Assembly (NCBI RefSeq): GCF_014649695.1
Contig: NZ_BMTN01000012.1
Coordinates: 124,001-188,000 of the forward strand
Length of the DNA: 64,000 nucleotides
From: Streptomyces kurssanovii
GTDB lineage: Bacteria; Actinomycetota; Actinomycetes; Streptomycetales; Streptomycetaceae
Direction: 5' to 3'
A program made the translations under genes and the position numbers. Positions 22,776-31,221 of this stretch are shown here, in pieces (position 1 is the first letter of the stretch; every line of letters begins with the position of its first letter). Under the pieces are notes generated by a model. The model ran no database searches. It saw nothing but the letters and a program-made list of their open reading frames with translations, and was not told the origin of the DNA.

Positions 22776-23429
22776 ATGCCTGCCGCGCCCGTGAAACGAC
22801 CCCCTGCCGCCGACCGCGTCTACACCCACGTCAAGCAGGCCGTCCTCGACCGGCGCTACGAGGGCGGCACCCTGCTCACCGAAGGCGAACTCGCCGAAGC
22901 CGTAGGGGTCTCCCGCACCCCGGTACGGGAGGCCCTGCTCAAGCTCGAGGTCGAAGGGCTGATCAAGCTCTATCCCAAGAAGGGCGCGCTCGTCCTCGCC
23001 GTCTCCGCCCAGGAGATCAGGGATGTGGTCGAGACCCGCCTGCTGGTCGAGGAGTTCGCGGTACGCCGGGCCGTGCCCGCGCCCGCGGTGCTCGTCGCCC
23101 GCTTGGAGGAGCTGCTGGCCGAACAGCGCCGCCACGCCGACGCCGGGGATCTCGCCGCCTTCGCCGTCAGCGACCGGTGCTTCCACGCCGAGATCGTCAA
23201 GCACGCGGGCAACGACATCCTCTCCAGGCTGTACGACCAGCTCCGCGACCGTCAGCTGCGCATGGGCGTCGCGATGATGCAGGCGTTGCCGGACCGCATC
23301 ACCCGCAACCACGACGAGCACGCCGAGATCCTCGAAAGAATCAAGGCCGGGGACGCCGAGGGTGCCGCCGCGTGCGTGCGCGGGCACCTCGGCCGGGTCG
23401 AGGACCTGGTCCGGGGTGAGACCCGGTGA
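22776..23429 (+). CDS. GntR family transcriptional regulator (FCD/FadR subfamily)
   Basis: Winged-helix regulator, 217 aa. N-terminal GntR domain (AVLDRRYEGGTLLTEGELAE, then VSRTPVREALLKLEVEGL) and a C-terminal all-helical FCD ligand domain (VVETRLLVEEFAVRRA, CFHAEIVKHAGND, NHDEHAEILERI). The His and Asp/Glu residues fit the metal-binding FCD pocket; ligands of this group are usually organic acids. The ATG at 22776 places the start just before the DNA-binding domain; an ATG at 22746 would add ten non-conserved residues. The last codons overlap the GTG of the MFS gene (GTGA), so it probably controls that transporter. Confidence 0.9.
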   Translation: MPAAPVKRPPAADRVYTHVKQAVLDRRYEGGTLLTEGELAEAVGVSRTPVREALLKLEVEGLIKLYPKKGALVLAVSAQEIRDVVETRLLVEEFAVRRAVPAPAVLVARLEELLAEQRRHADAGDLAAFAVSDRCFHAEIVKHAGNDILSRLYDQLRDRQLRMGVAMMQALPDRITRNHDEHAEILERIKAGDAEGAAACVRGHLGRVEDLVRGETR

Positions 23430-24733
23430 GCGGCTCAGCCCCCGCGCTCTCCCTGCCCGGTGATCCCCCCGGCGGCCGGCGTGCCGCCGCGGTCTGGGGC
23501 ATCGGCGTCGCCGTCTACTTCGTCGCCGTCATCTTCCGTACCAGCCTGGGCGTCGCCGGCCTCGACGCCGCCGACCGCTTCGACGTGGGCGCCTCCGCCC
23601 TGTCCACCTTCTCGATCCTCCAGCTCCTCGTCTACGCGGGCATGCAGATACCGGTCGGCCTGATGGTCGACCGGCTGGGCACCAAGAAGGTGCTCGCCAT
23701 CGGCGTGGTGCTGTTCACCGTCGGCCAGCTGGGCTTCGCGCTCTCGCCCTCGTACGAGACGGCTCTCGCCTCCCGCGCACTGCTGGGCTGCGGCGACGCG
23801 ATGACCTTCATCAGCGTGCTGCGTCTCGGATCGCGCTGGTTCCCCGCCCGCCGCGGACCACTCATCGGGCAGGTGGCCGCCCTCTTCGGAATGGCCGGCA
23901 ACCTCGTCTCGACGCTCGTCATCGCCCGCATGCTGCACGGTGTCGGCTGGACCGCCACCTTCGTCGGCAGTGCCGCGTGCGGCGTGGTCGTCCTGATCCT
24001 GCTCTCGCTCTTCCTCTCCGACCACCCGGAAGGCCACGAACCCCCGCCGGCCCGGCACGCGGGACCCGCCTTCGTGCGGAAGCAGATAGCCACGTCCTGG
24101 CGCGAGCCCGGGACCCGGCTCGGCATGTGGGTCCACTTCACGACCCAGTTCCCCGGCATGGTGTTCCTGCTCCTGTGGGGGATGCCGTTCCTGGTGGAGG
24201 CGCAGGGCCTGTCCCGCGAGTCCGCGGGCAGTCTGCTGACGCTGGTGGTGCTCTCCAACATGCTGGTGGGCCTGGTGTACGGCCAGGTCATAGCCCGCCA
24301 CCACGGAGCACGGGTGCCACTGGCGCTCGGCACGGTCGTGGCCACCGCCGCCCTATGGGCGGCCACCATTGCCTACCCGGGTGACCATGCGCCCATGTGG
24401 CTGCTGATCACACTGTGCTCGGTGCTCGGCGCCTGCGGTCCCGCCTCGATGATCGGGTTCGACTTCGCGCGTCCGGCCAACCCGCCGGAGCGGCAGGGCA
24501 CCGCGTCCGGGATCGTCAACATGGGCGGGTTCGTCGCCTCGATGACAACGTTGCTGGCGGTGGGCGTCCTTCTGGACGCCACCGGCGACGACTACCGCAT
24601 CGCCTTCTCGTCGGTCTTCGTGCTGGAGGCGCTCGGGATCACCCAGATCCTGCGGCTGCGCGCCCGCGCGGCACGACGCGAACGGGACCGGCTGGTGGCG
24701 AGCCGGGTGGAGGCGGTGCACGTCCCGGCCTGA
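23426..24733 (+). CDS. MFS transporter
   Basis: Major facilitator permease, 435 aa, with about 12 hydrophobic helices. The loop 2-3 motif is visible as GLMVDRLGTKKVL and the equivalent second-half region follows FVRKQIATSWREP. Substrate is unknown; coupling to a FCD-type GntR gene suggests a carboxylic acid or similar metabolite. GTG start overlaps the regulator stop by 4 nt. The last residues are charged and cytoplasmic. Confidence 0.88.
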   Translation: MSGSAPALSLPGDPPGGRRAAAVWGIGVAVYFVAVIFRTSLGVAGLDAADRFDVGASALSTFSILQLLVYAGMQIPVGLMVDRLGTKKVLAIGVVLFTVGQLGFALSPSYETALASRALLGCGDAMTFISVLRLGSRWFPARRGPLIGQVAALFGMAGNLVSTLVIARMLHGVGWTATFVGSAACGVVVLILLSLFLSDHPEGHEPPPARHAGPAFVRKQIATSWREPGTRLGMWVHFTTQFPGMVFLLLWGMPFLVEAQGLSRESAGSLLTLVVLSNMLVGLVYGQVIARHHGARVPLALGTVVATAALWAATIAYPGDHAPMWLLITLCSVLGACGPASMIGFDFARPANPPERQGTASGIVNMGGFVASMTTLLAVGVLLDATGDDYRIAFSSVFVLEALGITQILRLRARAARRERDRLVASRVEAVHVPA

Positions 24734-24780
24734 GTGCCCGGCCGAGGACGGGATCCGGCCCTCGGTGGCGCCCACGGCCC

Positions 24781-24801
24781 CGGGGCCCCTCCCGGGCCCC
24801 G
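24781..24801. terminator. Hairpin between convergent MFS and DinB-like genes
   Basis: CGGGGCCC (24781-24788) and GGGCCCCG (24794-24801) form an 8-bp stem with a 5-nt loop, between the two convergent stops. Confidence 0.55.
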
Positions 24802-24810
24802 CAGGCGCGA

Positions 24811-25635
24811 CTACGGCGTGACCGCGAACTCGCGCAGGATCGCCGCCGCCAACTCCGTGTCCCCGTCCACCTTGATCCGGTCGGGCACGGCTGTCGCCCG
24901 GACGCGTCCGCAGGCCAGCCGGTAGTAGGTCTCCCAGTCCAGGGCGAGGGTCACCAGCGGGCCGAGCGAGGGCGAGCCGTCGATCGAGCCGCGTCCGTCG
25001 GAGTCGACCCGCACCGTGCGCAGGAACTCCAGCGGGCCGTGCACATCGAAGACGACGGCCGAATTCGCGGGCGCGCCCGCCTCCTTGGCGACCACCTTGG
25101 GCAGGCCCTGGAGAAGCACGTCCCGGGCGACGTACGCGCCGGGGGAATCGAGGTTGCCGGGCTTGTGCAACGCGGTCCGCAGGTCCTGCTCGTGCACCCA
25201 CGCGTCGAACGCCCGCATCCGGTAGGCCGTTTCGACCGTCTGCTCGGCTCCGAGCGGCGCTCGGATCAGGGCGTCGGGGCTGCGGTTCTCGTTACGCAGC
25301 TGACGTGCCCGCCGAATCATCGTGTACTCGAGTTCCGCGGTCATCTCCGGCGCCGTGTGGTGGCGCCGCACATCGACCTGCATCTCCATGTAGCGGGCGA
25401 ATTCGCTCTGCACATGGTAGAGATCGCGCGGCAAGGAGTGGATGGGCCGCGGGTCGCCGAGCATCTCGCACTCCATGCCGATGACATGCGAGACGATGTC
25501 CCGCACCGACCAGCCCGGGCACGGAGTGGCGCGGTTCCACTCACCCTCGACGAGCGGCCCGACCAGCTCGGCTATCGCTTCGATGGAGTGGGTCCAGGCA
25601 TCTGCGTAGTTCTGGAGGCTGGGATGGACGGTCAC
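24811..25635 (-). CDS. Maleylpyruvate isomerase N-terminal (DinB-like) domain protein
   Basis: A 274-aa protein of the TIGR03083/MDMPI_N group. The N-terminal DinB-like helix bundle starts YADAWTHSIEAIAELV and has the typical block ATPCPGWSVRDIVSHVIGME, with His in a position used for metal binding in the family. A C-terminal SCP2-like or accessory domain follows (PLVTLALDWETYYRLACGR). Mycothiol-dependent metabolism or metal-dependent transfer is known for relatives, but function here is open. The GTG at 25635 has GAGGGG 5 nt upstream; the frame continues to 25734 without conserved residues. Confidence 0.82.
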   Translation of the reverse strand: MTVHPSLQNYADAWTHSIEAIAELVGPLVEGEWNRATPCPGWSVRDIVSHVIGMECEMLGDPRPIHSLPRDLYHVQSEFARYMEMQVDVRRHHTAPEMTAELEYTMIRRARQLRNENRSPDALIRAPLGAEQTVETAYRMRAFDAWVHEQDLRTALHKPGNLDSPGAYVARDVLLQGLPKVVAKEAGAPANSAVVFDVHGPLEFLRTVRVDSDGRGSIDGSPSLGPLVTLALDWETYYRLACGRVRATAVPDRIKVDGDTELAAAILREFAVTP

Positions 25636-25802
25636 GGGACCCCTCGGCGGTCGTACGCGGACAAATTGGACTGGCAGCGCTGTGGGGGTCCGGGGGTGGC
25701 CCCCGGATGAGCACAGTACGCTGCCCGAAGGCACCCCGGCAGTGCTTTCGTGTGACGATCGTAGGCCCGTGTTGACGGCTCGAATGCCAGGACGGTGGTA
25801 GT

Positions 25803-26609
25803 GTGCGCGCCTCTCTCCTTCAGATCGCAGTAGACCCGGACGAAACGGCCGATTCCCGTAGGCGGCGTGCGGCCTCTCTGGTGCGGGAACAGGCGGGCTC
25901 CGAACTGGTGATCCTCCCCGAGCTGTGGCCCGTGGGCGCCTTCGCCTACCAGCAGTTCGAGCAGGAGGCGGAGCAGCCCACCGGACCGACCTTCGAAGCC
26001 ATGGCCGAGGCCGCGAAGGACGCGGAGGTCTGGCTGCACGCCGGTTCCGTCGTGGAGAAGGCCGATGACGGCACCCTCTACAACACCGCGCTCGTCATCT
26101 CCCCCACCGGCGAACTCGCCGCCGTCTACCGCAAGATCCACCGCTTCGGCTTCGACAAGGGCGAGGCCGTGATGATGGGCGCGGGCGAGGACCTGGTGAC
26201 CGTCCCGCTCCCGGGCGCCCTCACCATCGGTCTCGCCACCTGTTACGACCTCCGCTTCCCCGAACTGTTCCGCGGTCTCGTCGACGCCGGCGCCCAGGCT
26301 CTGGTGATCCCCGCCGGCTGGCCCGCCCGCCGCCGCGAGCACTGGACCCTGCTCGCCCGCGCACGCGCGGTGGAGAACCAGGCCTACGTCCTCGCCTGCG
26401 GCACGGCGGGCACCCACGCAGGCGTCGAGCAGGCCGGCCACAGCATCGTCGTCGACCCCTGGGGCGAGGTCCTCGCGGAGGCGGGCCCCGGCGAAGAGGT
26501 CGTCACCGTGGACCTCGACCCCGCGAAGGTCACCACCACCCGGGACGACTTCCCCGCCCTCAAGGACCGCCGCCTGGGCCTGCCGGCCCCCGCCGCCCCG
26601 AGGCTCTGA
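25803..26609 (+). CDS. Nitrilase-superfamily carbon-nitrogen hydrolase
   Basis: Amidase of the nitrilase superfamily, 268 aa. The Glu-Lys-Cys triad is visible: Glu40 (ILPELW), Lys111 (YRKIHRFGF) and Cys147 (ATCYDLRFPELFR). It fits the Nit2/omega-amidase-like or 2-oxoglutaramate branch, but substrate is not determined. The GTG at 25803 gives MRASLLQIAV, the usual strand-1 start; the RBS is weak. It faces a convergent LURP-like gene. Confidence 0.9.
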   Translation: MRASLLQIAVDPDETADSRRRRAASLVREQAGSELVILPELWPVGAFAYQQFEQEAEQPTGPTFEAMAEAAKDAEVWLHAGSVVEKADDGTLYNTALVISPTGELAAVYRKIHRFGFDKGEAVMMGAGEDLVTVPLPGALTIGLATCYDLRFPELFRGLVDAGAQALVIPAGWPARRREHWTLLARARAVENQAYVLACGTAGTHAGVEQAGHSIVVDPWGEVLAEAGPGEEVVTVDLDPAKVTTTRDDFPALKDRRLGLPAPAAPRL

Positions 26610-26620
26610 CCGCACGCGCC

Positions 26621-26655
26621 GAGGGAGGGTCCCGCCGTGATGCGGATCCTCCCTC
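26621..26655. terminator. Hairpin between convergent hydrolase and LURP-like genes
   Basis: GAGGGAGG (26621-26628) pairs with CCTCCCTC (26648-26655), with an inner CCGC/GCGG pairing in the loop. The right arm overlaps the stop of the minus-strand gene. Confidence 0.6.
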
Positions 26656-27148
26656 AGCGGTCCTCCCGCTCCTTCTCCGCCATCCGGATCACACACACCG
26701 CCACCGCGATCAGCAGCGCCGCGTCCGCGTCCTCCCGTACGACGTCCACCCCGTACGTGTCACGCAGCGTCAGCCAACGCCGCGAGATGTGGGCCAGCAG
26801 CTCCCCCTCGTACTCGACCGCGAACTCCCGGTCCAGGATCCGCCCGCTGACGTCCAGCTCGGTGCCCTCGGCCAGCGTCACCCGGTAGTGATTGCGCAGC
26901 AGTGACATCCGCTTCCTGCGGACGGTGGCCGGCGTCCCGCCGTCCCGTTCGATCGTCATCGCGTCCCGGACGCTGAACATCCGCCGGCGAAGAGTGATCA
27001 GCACCCGCCCGTCCGCGTCCTTGATCTCCAGGGTGTCCCGCAGCCGCATGGCCTTCCCGTCGACCAGGAAGGCGTGCCGCCCGTGCTCGTCATCGATCCA
27101 GTAGTCGTCGCCGATCGCGAAGATTTTGTCCCGCACAAGGTATTTCAT
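26654..27148 (-). CDS. LURP-one-related (Tubby C-like) protein
   Basis: A 164-aa protein with the repeating beta-strand pattern of the LOR/scramblase-like fold: MKYLVRDKIFAIGDDYWI, GKAMRLRDTLEIKDADG, RRRMFSVRDAMTIERDG, then a final helix LLIAVAVCVIRMAEKE. Bacterial members are widespread and uncharacterised. ATG 27148 was chosen because the fold begins there; the 25 upstream in-frame codons look like intergenic sequence. It is divergent from the thioredoxin-NHL gene. Confidence 0.85.
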   Translation of the reverse strand: MKYLVRDKIFAIGDDYWIDDEHGRHAFLVDGKAMRLRDTLEIKDADGRVLITLRRRMFSVRDAMTIERDGGTPATVRRKRMSLLRNHYRVTLAEGTELDVSGRILDREFAVEYEGELLAHISRRWLTLRDTYGVDVVREDADAALLIAVAVCVIRMAEKEREDR

Positions 27149-27336
27149 GGCGGAATGAGTACCCCCGCGAGGGTGGCGGGGCGGGGGTACGGCCGCACGT
27201 GCACGCGTTCGGGTGCCCCGCACGGGCCGTGGACCGGTCCCGGTCCACGGCCACGACAGGGGGCGTCGGGGCAGGTCGTCGGTCGCGCTGCCGTACGTGT
27301 GATCCGGCGTTCGTACCCGGATGGCAAGCTTTAAGC

Positions 27337-29148
27337 ATGAACGATGCCGCCCCGGCGCCCACCCCCGCGCCCCGCCGTGCCCGTGTCCGTGCCCCTGAGC
27401 TGGTCGGCAAGGGCGGCTGGCTCAATACCGGAGGGAAAGACCTCACTCTCGCCGATCTGCGAGGACGCATCACGATCGTAGATTTTTGGACGTTCTGCTG
27501 CATCAACTGCCTGCACGTCCTCGACGAGCTGCGCGAGCTCGAGGAGAAGCACCGCGACACCGTGGTGATCATCGGGGTCCACTCGCCGAAGTTCGTGCAC
27601 GAGGCCGAGCACCAGGCCGTCGTGGACGCCGTCGAGCGCTATCAGGTGCACCACCCCGTTCTTGACGACCCCGAGCTCGCCACCTGGAAGCAGTACGCGG
27701 TGCGCGCGTGGCCGACGCTCGTCGTCATCGACCCCGAGGGGTACGTCGTCGCGCAGCACGCCGGCGAGGGGCACGCGCACGCGATCGAGAAGCTGGTCGA
27801 GGAGCTCGAGGCGGAGCACGCGGCGAAGGGCACACTGCGCCGCGGCGACGGCCCCTACGTCGCTCCGGAACCCGTCGCCACCGACCTGCGCTTCCCCGGC
27901 AAGGCCTTGCTGCTGCCCTCCGGGAACCTCCTCGTCTCCGACTCCACCCGGCACCAGCTGGTCGAGATGGAGGCGGACGGCGAGAGCGTCGTACGCCGCA
28001 TCGGCGACGGCGAGTTCAACGAGCCGCAGGGGCTCGCCCTGCTGCCGGACGGGCGGGTCGCCGTTGCCGACACCGTCCACCACGCCATCCGCGCGTACGA
28101 CCCGGCGACCGGCGCGATCGAGCTGCTCGCCGGGACCGGGAAGCAGTGGTGGCAGGGCTCGCCCACCTCCGGGCCCGCGCTCGAGGTGGCTCTCTCCTCC
28201 CCGTGGGACGTCGCCTGGTGGGAGGGCCGGCTGTGGATCGCCATGGCCGGGGTGCACCAGCTGTGGACGTACGACCCCGAGCAGGGCACGGTCCAGGTGG
28301 CGGCAGGCACCACCAACGAGGGTCTCGTCGACGGGCCCGCCGCCGAGGCCTGGTTCGCACAGCCCTCCGGGCTCGCGGCCACCGAGGACCGGCTGTGGAT
28401 CGCCGACTCGGAGACGTCCGCGGTCCGCTGGATCGACCGCGACCTTCAGGTCCACACCGCCGTCGGCACCGGACTCTTCGACTTCGGGCACCGCGACGGC
28501 GACGCCGGACAGGCGCTGCTCCAGCACCCGCTGGGGGTCACCGCCCTGCCCGACGGGTCCGTCGCCGTCAGCGACACCTACAACCACGCCCTGCGCCGCT
28601 TCGATCCCGCGACGGGTGAGGTGACCACCCTGGCGACGGATCTGCGCGAGCCCAGCGGGGCGGTGCTGGTCGGCGAGGACATCGTGGTCGTGGAGTCGGC
28701 CAGGCACCGGCTGACCCGGCTGCGGCTGCCCGACGAGGCGGTACGGGTGGAGTCGGTCGCGCACCGTACGCAGCGTGCGGCGACCGACGTCGCGCCGGGC
28801 GCGCTCCGGCTGGACGTGGTCTTCGAGGCCCCGGCCGGCCAGAAGCTGGACACCCGGTACGGGCCTTCGACGCGGCTGCTGGTCTCCTCGACCCCGCCGG
28901 AGCTGCTGCGTGCGGGCGAGGGGGCGGGGACGGACCTGAGCCGGGAGCTGGACATCGACCCGTCCGTCGGGGAGGGCGTACTGCACGTCTCCGCGATGGC
29001 GGCGTCGTGCGACGACGACCCGGAGAACGAATACCCGGCATGCCACGTCCACCAGCAGGACTGGGGCGTTCCGGTGCGGATCACTGCCGAGGGCGCGACC
29101 CGGCTGCCGCTCGTGCTGGCGGGGATGGACCGGGCCGAGGCCCAGTAG
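27337..29148 (+). CDS. Thioredoxin-like/NHL-repeat fusion protein
   Basis: A 603-aa fusion like animal NHLRC2. The N-terminal TlpA/thioredoxin-like domain (about 20-170) has WTFCCINCLHVL with a C-x-x-C pair (Cys55, Cys58) next to another Cys54, and the cis-Pro region RAWPTLVVIDPEG. The middle and C-terminal parts form an NHL-type beta-propeller with repeats such as NEPQGLALLPDGRVAVADT and QHPLGVTALPDGSVAVSDT, followed by a small beta domain. There is no signal peptide, so it is cytosolic. Redox function is plausible; the partner is unknown. ATG 27337 lacks a clear SD and may be leaderless. Confidence 0.88.
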   Translation: MNDAAPAPTPAPRRARVRAPELVGKGGWLNTGGKDLTLADLRGRITIVDFWTFCCINCLHVLDELRELEEKHRDTVVIIGVHSPKFVHEAEHQAVVDAVERYQVHHPVLDDPELATWKQYAVRAWPTLVVIDPEGYVVAQHAGEGHAHAIEKLVEELEAEHAAKGTLRRGDGPYVAPEPVATDLRFPGKALLLPSGNLLVSDSTRHQLVEMEADGESVVRRIGDGEFNEPQGLALLPDGRVAVADTVHHAIRAYDPATGAIELLAGTGKQWWQGSPTSGPALEVALSSPWDVAWWEGRLWIAMAGVHQLWTYDPEQGTVQVAAGTTNEGLVDGPAAEAWFAQPSGLAATEDRLWIADSETSAVRWIDRDLQVHTAVGTGLFDFGHRDGDAGQALLQHPLGVTALPDGSVAVSDTYNHALRRFDPATGEVTTLATDLREPSGAVLVGEDIVVVESARHRLTRLRLPDEAVRVESVAHRTQRAATDVAPGALRLDVVFEAPAGQKLDTRYGPSTRLLVSSTPPELLRAGEGAGTDLSRELDIDPSVGEGVLHVSAMAASCDDDPENEYPACHVHQQDWGVPVRITAEGATRLPLVLAGMDRAEAQ

Positions 29149-29164
29149 TTCCGGCCCAGCGGAA

Positions 29165-29192
29165 GCCGGGCCCGGCAGCGACCGGGCCCGGC
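29165..29192. terminator. Hairpin between thioredoxin-NHL gene and small convergent gene
   Basis: GCCGGGCCCGG (29165-29175) and CCGGGCCCGGC (29182-29192) form an 11-bp perfect stem with a 6-nt loop, 17 nt after the stop. Confidence 0.75.
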
Positions 29193-29240
29193 GAGCGGCT
29201 CGGGAGGAACAGGCTCAGCGGAAAGGGGGCGTGGGGGCGG

Positions 29241-29540
29241 TCAGCGCGCCTTGGCCGCCTCTTCGAGGCCCCGCATCAGGTCGTCCTTGTTCATGCACGG
29301 CTGGATCTCGACCTGCGCCCCGAGCTCATGGAAGAGCGGCTCGAGGAGGAGGGGCAGCTGGGCGCTGTCCTGCATGTCGAACACGATGATGCAGGAGCGG
29401 CAGCCTTGGTGCGGGCCGAAGTAGGCGGCCTCCGGCTCGAGCCTGCCGAGGATGCGGCCCCAGATCTCCTGGATCCGTGCCGGGTCGGTCAGCTCGTTGG
29501 TCTGCTTCGTGTCCATGACGGCCCGCAGCATCATCCTCAT
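29241..29540 (-). CDS. Small conserved protein of unknown function
   Basis: A 99-aa protein: MRMMLRAVMDTKQTNEL, EPEAAYFGPHQGCRSCIIVF, then PLLLEPLFHELGAQVEIQP. The beta-alpha-beta pattern suggests a ferredoxin-like alpha/beta-barrel dimer fold, as seen in small Streptomyces proteins of this type, but no function is known to me. The ATG at 29540 has GGAGC 6 nt upstream; the ATG at 29588 would add 16 unsupported residues. No close operon partner. Confidence 0.75.
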   Translation of the reverse strand: MRMMLRAVMDTKQTNELTDPARIQEIWGRILGRLEPEAAYFGPHQGCRSCIIVFDMQDSAQLPLLLEPLFHELGAQVEIQPCMNKDDLMRGLEEAAKAR

Positions 29541-29736
29541 GGCCGTAGCTCCGATCGTGTCGTGCCGAGTGGGCCCCCCTTGCCGCACTCAGCGTCGACC
29601 GTCCCGGAGGTGGCGGCAACATCTTCTACGCCGCTCCGGTGGAACCGGGCGCCGCAGGAACAGGCCCTCGGCGAGGGCTTCCGTCACCGCCGCAGCAGGC
29701 CACGACCCCGGGCGGGGCCGCGGCCGGGTGTCGTGC

Positions 29737-31032
29737 TCAGCCCTCCAGGAAGGCGGCGAGCGCGTTCGCGAGCAGGTACGGGTCGTCCGCGCCGCACAGT
29801 TCACGGGCGCTGTGCATCGACAGGATGGCGATGCCGATGTCGACGGTGTGGATGCCGTGCCGGGCCGCCGTGATGGGGCCGATGGTGGTGCCGCACGGCA
29901 TCGCGTTGTTCGACACGAACGTCTGCCACGGCACGCCGGCTTTCTCGCAGGCCGCGGCGAAGTAGGCCCTGCCCTGGCCGTCGGTGGCGTACCGCTGGTT
30001 GACGTTGACCTTGAGGATGGGGCCGCCGTTGGCGCGCGGGTGGTGTGTCGGGTCGTGCCGCTCGCCGTAGTTGGGGTGGACGGCGTGGCCGGTGTCGGAC
30101 GACAGGCAGACCGTTCCCGCGAAGGCGCGGGCCCGGTCCTCGAAGCTGCCGCCGCGGGCGAACACGGAACGCTCCAGCACCGACCCGAGCAGCGGGCCGT
30201 CGGCGCCGGTGTCCGACTGGGAGCCGTTCTCCTCGTGGTCGAAGGCGGCGAGGACGGGGATGAAGGGCAGCTCGGAAGAGGCCGAGACCGCGGTCAGCGC
30301 GGCCGTTCCGGCGTGTACGGAGACGAGGTTGTCCATCCGCGGGCCGGCGAGCAGTTCGCGGTCGCGCCCCAGATAGGCGGGCGGTTCGACGGAGTGGGCC
30401 ATCAGGTCCCATCCGGTGACCTCACCCTGGGGGATGCCGGACTCCGCCTCGAGGAAGCGGATCAGATCGCCTTCCTCGACATCGCCGAGCCCCCAGATCG
30501 GCTGCATGTGGCGCTGCCGGTCGAGCTTGAGGCCGTCGGTGTTGACGGAGCGGTCGAGGTGGACCGCGAGCTGCGGTACACGCAGCAGCGCCCGGTCGAT
30601 GTTGACCAGCCGGTGGGACCCGTCGCGAAGCGTGAGCCGGCCGGCGAGCCCGAGGTCGCGGTCGAGCCAGGTGTTGAGGAGGGTGCCGCCGTAGATCTCG
30701 ACAGCGACCTGCCGCCAGCCGTAGGCGCCGGTGTCGGGCAGGGGCTTGACCCGCAGGTTCGGCGAGTCGGTGTGCGCGCCGACGATGCGGAACGGGGTGT
30801 GGGCCGAGGCGCCTTCCGGCACGTACCAGGCGATGAGGGCCCCGCCGCGCACTACGTACTTGCCGCCGGTGGTCCCGTCCCAGGCGTCGGTCTCGAGGAC
30901 CTGCCGGAAGCCGGCCTTCTCGAGCCTTTCGGCAGCCGCGGCGACCGCGTGGTACGGCGTGGGTGCTGCCGTGAGGAAGGACATGAGGTCGTCGGTGTGG
31001 CCGCGATCGAAGCGGGCAGGTTCGCTGCTCAT
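29737..31032 (-). CDS. M18 family aminopeptidase
   Basis: Zinc aspartyl aminopeptidase, 431 aa. Motifs: FRIVGAHTDSPNLRVKP (the metal-binding His-x-Asp), FDHEENGSQSDTGADG (Glu pair and Asp) and SSDTGHAVHPNY near the C-terminus. It removes N-terminal acidic or neutral residues from peptides in the cytosol and normally forms a dodecamer. ATG with AAGGTGA upstream. Single gene; the 148-nt gap to the small gene at its 3' end has no clear feature. Confidence 0.93.
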   Translation of the reverse strand: MSSEPARFDRGHTDDLMSFLTAAPTPYHAVAAAAERLEKAGFRQVLETDAWDGTTGGKYVVRGGALIAWYVPEGASAHTPFRIVGAHTDSPNLRVKPLPDTGAYGWRQVAVEIYGGTLLNTWLDRDLGLAGRLTLRDGSHRLVNIDRALLRVPQLAVHLDRSVNTDGLKLDRQRHMQPIWGLGDVEEGDLIRFLEAESGIPQGEVTGWDLMAHSVEPPAYLGRDRELLAGPRMDNLVSVHAGTAALTAVSASSELPFIPVLAAFDHEENGSQSDTGADGPLLGSVLERSVFARGGSFEDRARAFAGTVCLSSDTGHAVHPNYGERHDPTHHPRANGGPILKVNVNQRYATDGQGRAYFAAACEKAGVPWQTFVSNNAMPCGTTIGPITAARHGIHTVDIGIAILSMHSARELCGADDPYLLANALAAFLEG

Positions 31033-31167
31033 GGGTTCACCTTAACGAGGGGGTAAGTTGCCCGGTCGTCCATCTGTGACACCTGGTCCACAGGGTGCCG
31101 GCGACGGCTGGAAACGGTTGCCGTGACGGTCCGGCGGGGCACGGGCCAGGGTACCGAGGAGACGCGG

Positions 31168-31203
31168 CAGGGCCGCCGTCCGAGGAGTCGGACGGCGGCC
31201 CTG
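31168..31203. terminator. Strong hairpin downstream of acyl-CoA dehydrogenase
   Basis: A 16-bp perfect stem (31168-31183 with 31188-31203; arms start CAGGGCCGCCGTCC) and a GGAG loop, just past the acyl-CoA dehydrogenase stop on the minus strand. Confidence 0.85.
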
Positions 31204-31221
31204 TGACGATCCGGCGGGGAA

